Positions 60,872 to 64,000 of a stretch of DNA of 64,000 bases are shown piece after piece (position 1 is the stretch's first letter; each line of letters starts with the position of its first letter). The translations under genes and the position numbers were made by a program. Origin of the DNA: Collinsella sp. AM18-10 (GTDB lineage: Bacteria; Actinomycetota; Coriobacteriia; Coriobacteriales; Coriobacteriaceae); the NCBI RefSeq assembly GCF_003471585.1, contig NZ_QRJO01000001.1, positions 62,001-126,000 on the forward strand, read 5' to 3'. Under the pieces are notes generated by a model. The model did no database searches and was not told the DNA's origin. It was given only the letters and a program-made list of their open reading frames with translations.

Positions 60872-61858
60872 CTACTCACCGTCCAGGGTCGCAAAGAGGG
60901 CCAGGTGCAGGGTGCCCGGGTCTTGATGCAGGTAGTCGGCGCTATCGGGGTCGGTGCCCTCGATGTAGTAATAGATGTCCAGGCGATAGGTCTGGCCAAG
61001 CCCCAGTGTGGCGAGCGTGTTTTGTGGGCGCTCGGCCGTCTCGCTCGTGTCCAGCGTAAAGGCGGCCGGGTCCTGTGTCACGTTGGCACCGCAAGCGAGC
61101 TGGCCGTTTTGCCAGCCCAGGAGCATGCCCTCGGTGTAGCCCGCCAGGCCTGCAGGGACAGTCGCCGGGTGCTCGGCGCGGTGACCACTATCGGAGCCGT
61201 CGAGTTCAAAGATGTTGGTGGCAAGCACCTGGTTGCCGCTCGAGATCTTTATGCCCACGCGAGCCGCGCGCAGCAGCTCGGCATCGACACCCTGGGGAAC
61301 CAACGACTCGGCCAGATACAAGCTGACCTTACCCTTTACTTTGCTGGCGCCCGTTCCGGTAATGGTGGGGCGCAGATTGATCCAGCCGTGGTAGAACGCG
61401 GAGCCGTTGTCTTTTGCCTGCTCAAACACCGTGGCATCGCCGGCGGAGTTGTTTTGCGCGCAGGCAGCAAAGCCGTTGAGATCGAAGGTCGAGACCGGAT
61501 AGAGCGTCACGGCGCCAGTCGCATTGGAAGTCAGGGAAACATCACCCTGCTGCGACCAGCTGCCGCGATCGGCGTCGCCCAGCTCCAGCACCAGCTTGGA
61601 CGTGTCGCTGTGCACGCTCACCGAATTGGTGTTGACCTTCATGTTGTTGGTAAACCAGGCGTAGGTCGCGGCGCCCAAGGTGGCGGCGAGCGCCACCATA
61701 ACGAGCGCGATGTAGGCACGCGCGTGGCGAGCGTGGCGGCGGGCGGCAGCGCCCTCGAGGACCTGGCACTCGGCGGCTACGCTGGAGGGAACCGCGGGGC
61801 TCTCGCTCTGGGTTTTGGCCTCGCAGCTATCTGCTGGCATGCGCTTCTGATCTTTCAC
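60872..61858 (-). CDS. TasA-like secreted fibre protein, paralogue 3
   Basis: 328 residues from GTG 61858 (AAGGGGGCG). Long cytoplasmic N-terminus (about 50 residues), leader segment LVMVALAATLGAATYAWFTN, then a beta-rich domain with LYPVSTFDL, SLYLAES, RVGIKISS, and C-terminal signature YYIEGTDPDS..LALFATL. The GTG lies directly after the previous gene stop. The longest paralogue. Confidence 0.8.
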   Translation of the reverse strand: MKDQKRMPADSCEAKTQSESPAVPSSVAAECQVLEGAAARRHARHARAYIALVMVALAATLGAATYAWFTNNMKVNTNSVSVHSDTSKLVLELGDADRGSWSQQGDVSLTSNATGAVTLYPVSTFDLNGFAACAQNNSAGDATVFEQAKDNGSAFYHGWINLRPTITGTGASKVKGKVSLYLAESLVPQGVDAELLRAARVGIKISSGNQVLATNIFELDGSDSGHRAEHPATVPAGLAGYTEGMLLGWQNGQLACGANVTQDPAAFTLDTSETAERPQNTLATLGLGQTYRLDIYYYIEGTDPDSADYLHQDPGTLHLALFATLDGE

Positions 61859-61871
61859 GTCGCTCGCCCCC

Positions 61872-62708
61872 TTACGCCTTGGCCGCAGCAAAGGCAAGCT
61901 GCAGCACCACATCGCGGGCCTGGGCCTCGTCGATGCAATTGGCGTCGCAGCCTTCCATGTATACAACGTAGCGAACGCTTGCCACCTCGTTGGCGGCCAG
62001 CGTGCAGATGGGCGTGGCGCCCGCGCGCGGCGTGGGCGTGTCACCGGTGCCATCCATGCTGTAAGAACTAATAGCGCGGGCCGGGTCGGCGGTGTAGCTC
62101 CAGCCCGAGGTACCGGCCGCTACGACCGCGCCGTCCTGCGCCGTGGTGCGCCTGTTGGTGGCGCCTGCGGTATTGCCCAAGTCGTCACAGGTAAAGATAT
62201 GCGTTTGCGTGCCCGACGCAGTCGTGATCACCAAGCCCAGGCGCAGTGCGGCCAGCAGCTGCGGGTCGCTCGTCATGCCCATCTGGCCCTGGTACAGGTA
62301 CACGTTGAGCGCGCTATCGCTGCCCTTAAGGTACAGCGTGCCCGAAAGGGCGTAGTCGTCCAGCTGCGCAGTGCAGTCGGCATAGTCGGTCGTGATACCC
62401 GCGGCATTTTGGAAGGTGCCGCGCCAAAAACGGGAAAGGTCTGCCGTCGAGATGGGATAGAGCGTTTTGTCGGCGGCGGCAAGCGTTGCCGTTGTGTCCC
62501 AGGGCCCGTTGGCCGAAAGGCCAATCTGCAAGTCGGAGCCCTCGTCGCTTACCGTGTGCGCCACGGGCGTCACGTTGGTGTAGCGCGAATTGCTAAACCA
62601 GGCGTAGGTGGCGGCGCTCAGGGCGGCCACCAGCACCAGCATCCATGCGGCCGCAGCAACCATGCGACGGCGCGAGCTTAGGACATCTTTGATGTTCGAT
62701 GCACTCAT
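61872..62708 (-). CDS. TasA-like secreted fibre protein, paralogue 2
   Basis: 278 residues from ATG 62708 (AAGGGGGCCAGGG). Leader AAAAWMLVLVAALSAATYAWFSNS, then beta-rich domain with LYPISTADL, TLYLKGS, LRLGLVITT and C-terminal VVYMEGCDANCIDEA..LQLAFA. 12 bases after paralogue 1. The two Cys of the signature might form a disulfide outside the cell. Confidence 0.8.
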   Translation of the reverse strand: MSASNIKDVLSSRRRMVAAAAWMLVLVAALSAATYAWFSNSRYTNVTPVAHTVSDEGSDLQIGLSANGPWDTTATLAAADKTLYPISTADLSRFWRGTFQNAAGITTDYADCTAQLDDYALSGTLYLKGSDSALNVYLYQGQMGMTSDPQLLAALRLGLVITTASGTQTHIFTCDDLGNTAGATNRRTTAQDGAVVAAGTSGWSYTADPARAISSYSMDGTGDTPTPRAGATPICTLAANEVASVRYVVYMEGCDANCIDEAQARDVVLQLAFAAAKA

Positions 62709-62719
62709 CCCTGGCCCCC

Positions 62720-63604
62720 TTACGAACGCTTGCCGGCAAAGCGCAGCGCCAGCGATTGCAGGCTGGTGGTGGCCAGGTTGTTGGTGCAGTCGGGGTCGCA
62801 GCCTTCCAGCCACACGTACACATCCACGCGCACGGGCGTGCTGCGGTTGGTGCCCTCGGCCGCGGCGGGCAGGCTGCAGATCTTGGTCGTGGCCTGCTTA
62901 AGGCTCACTACGCCGGTGTCTTCGTTGTAGTCGCAAAAGTTTGCGCTGGTAAGCTGATCAAAATGAACCGTTGTTCCATCGGAGCGGGTGCTGTCGAGCA
63001 CCAGGTGATTCTGCTCGTTCTCGCCGGCATCCTTGCCGTCGAGCGTGTTGTAGCGCGCCTGGGGATTGCGCTCGCCCGAGACCTCAAAGATGTACTGGCC
63101 CGTAACGGTATCGCCCTGCCCCGGCGCATAGGTAACCAGGCCCACCCGCAGGGCGGTAGAGATGGGGTTTGCCGTGTCCTGCTCGGTAAAGTCGATGCCC
63201 GACAGGTACACGTCGGTCGCGGCCGAGTTGGTGGCCAGGTACAGGGAAGTCTTGTAGTAGTCGGAATGCTCGGCGGCGCCAAACATGCTGGCAAAGAGCG
63301 AGTCCTGGGTGGTTTCGCCGGTAAAGCCCGTTACCTTTTGGAAGCCGTTGAGCACGTTGTCGGTCGAGACGGGATCGAGCAGGCCCGAAAAGCTCAGGCC
63401 GGCGTTGGTTTTGTATTCGCCGTCGTACTCGTTGGAGATGAGGAAGGTCACGCCCGTGCCCGCGGCCATCTTGACGTCGGTGATGTGGCGGTTGGCGTTG
63501 TAGATGTACCAGGCATATGTTACGGCTCCGGCAGCAGCAAGGGCCACCAGCAACGTGGCGAGCATGCGATTGAACTGTTTTCGCAGCGAGCGTGCGTCCG
63601 ACAT
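62720..63604 (-). CDS. TasA-like secreted fibre protein, paralogue 1
   Basis: 294 residues from ATG 63604 (GGGGGAGGGGC). Leader LLVALAAAGAVTYAWYIYN, then a beta-rich domain with DPVSTDNV, SLYLATNS, LRVGLVTY and C-terminal VWLEGCDPDCTNNL..LALRF. First gene of the operon. The region upstream shows TAAAAT but no strong promoter. Confidence 0.8.
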   Translation of the reverse strand: MSDARSLRKQFNRMLATLLVALAAAGAVTYAWYIYNANRHITDVKMAAGTGVTFLISNEYDGEYKTNAGLSFSGLLDPVSTDNVLNGFQKVTGFTGETTQDSLFASMFGAAEHSDYYKTSLYLATNSAATDVYLSGIDFTEQDTANPISTALRVGLVTYAPGQGDTVTGQYIFEVSGERNPQARYNTLDGKDAGENEQNHLVLDSTRSDGTTVHFDQLTSANFCDYNEDTGVVSLKQATTKICSLPAAAEGTNRSTPVRVDVYVWLEGCDPDCTNNLATTSLQSLALRFAGKRS

Positions 63605-63776
63605 GCCCCTCCCCCAGATGCCGTGTTGTAAACCGCCTGGACATCATTTGCCCATAATGGAGTTATTTTACGCGAACGTGCAGTTCATCGGGGGTACAAA
63701 CGGAATATTTCGCGTGCCCTTCGCGCTGCATCGGGGCGGATAGGGTCGCAAATCGCCGCTTTTTAAAAAATAGTTC

Positions 63777-63805
63777 TTGCCACTGGGCGGGAGCTCCGTT
63801 ATATT
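63777..63805 (+). promoter_or_regulatory. Promoter of tRNA-Val
   Basis: TTGCCA (63777-63782), 17-base spacer, TATATT (63800-63805), 29 bases before the tRNA. Confidence 0.7.
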
Positions 63806-63834
63806 ATTTCCTGCGCACTCGCGCACCCTTGATC

Positions 63835-63909
63835 GGGCGTTTAGCTCAGGGGGAGAGCGCTTCCCTGACACGGAAGAGGTCAGAAGTTCAAATCTTCTAA
63901 CGCCCACCA
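63835..63909 (+). tRNA. tRNA-Val (anticodon GAC)
   Basis: 75 nt with encoded CCA. Acceptor GGGCGTT/AACGCCC, anticodon loop CTGACAC giving GAC, T-loop TTCAAAT. Unlike the other tRNAs here it has no tail-duplication unit. Confidence 0.95.
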
Positions 63910-63917
63910 AATGTTCG

Positions 63918-63953
63918 CAGCTCAGAGGCTTCGCCTCTGAGCTGTTTTGTTTT
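63918..63953 (+). terminator. Terminator of tRNA-Val
   Basis: Perfect stem CAGCTCAGAGGC/GCCTCTGAGCTG with a 3-base loop followed by TTTTGTTTT. Confidence 0.88.
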
Positions 63954-64000
63954 ACGGCGACCGAGCCCAAAGCGCCCAAACAGCCCCAGCAATCGCCACT

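Noticed and set aside
63668..63979. Minus-strand 103-codon frame over tRNA-Val
   Set aside because: It is antisense to a clear tRNA and terminator, a common artefact.

Overview
The window is high-GC DNA from a Gram-positive-like (monoderm) actinobacterium. The class Coriobacteriia, most likely a Collinsella-type gut organism, is my inference from gene content, codon use, frequent GTG starts and a Tad pilus locus without a secretin. No rRNA marker is present to prove it. Most of the window is core chromosome, with about 45 protein genes, seven tRNA genes and an unusual number of structured intergenic repeats. Most genes lie on the minus strand in compact operons.

Layout. 1-6.3 kb: a PhoB/PhoR-type two-component pair behind a lone pstB, then a second VanR/VanS-like pair divergent from a secreted D-alanyl-D-alanine carboxypeptidase. 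6.3-16.8 kb: housekeeping genes (serS, proC, rlmH, an SPFH protein), an AAA-type ATPase, an 813-residue TPR protein, and tRNA-Ser, three tRNA-Arg and tRNA-Leu. 16.8-22.3 kb: tatD, rsmA, metG, rsmI and a GH5-like protein lacking its catalytic acid/base. 22.5-23.6 kb: tRNA-Phe and a frameshifted toxin with its antitoxin. 23.6-33.2 kb: a complete Tad/Flp pilus operon (CpaB, TadZ, TadA, TadB, TadC, Flp, several TadE/TadG-like pseudopilins, DUF192). 33.4-37.5 kb: rsgA and a Ca2+-type P-ATPase. 38-39.4 kb: pyk. 39.6-43.3 kb: a phospholipase-C-like protein and a nikMNQO nickel importer with a NikR-type operator. 43.6-47.7 kb: pheST behind a T-box. 47.8-54.4 kb: an M32 carboxypeptidase, glmM, a DUF4012 protein and a DMT permease. 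54.5-63.6 kb: an eight-gene operon described below. A tRNA-Val ends the window.

Two things stand out. First, the operon at 63604-54546 encodes four paralogous secreted proteins with SipW/TasA-type N-termini (ATYAWF) and a shared C-terminal EG[CT]D signature. They are followed by a SipW-type signal peptidase, a membrane-anchored McrB-like AAA+ ATPase, a DUF2357-like coiled-coil protein and a second SipW-type peptidase. I read this as a candidate surface-fibre or matrix assembly system; the pairing with an McrB-like ATPase is not one I know as described. Second, four of the five tRNA clusters that lie on the minus strand (Ser, Arg, Leu, Phe; Arg twice) carry behind the tRNA a near 190-bp tandem unit. 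Each unit has a second copy of the tRNA 3' end plus terminator, an inverted T-arm of the same tRNA, and a GC-rich core whose two hairpins change compensatorily between copies. A third class of structure is a set of nested palindromes at gene 3' ends, two of which share a conserved apex.
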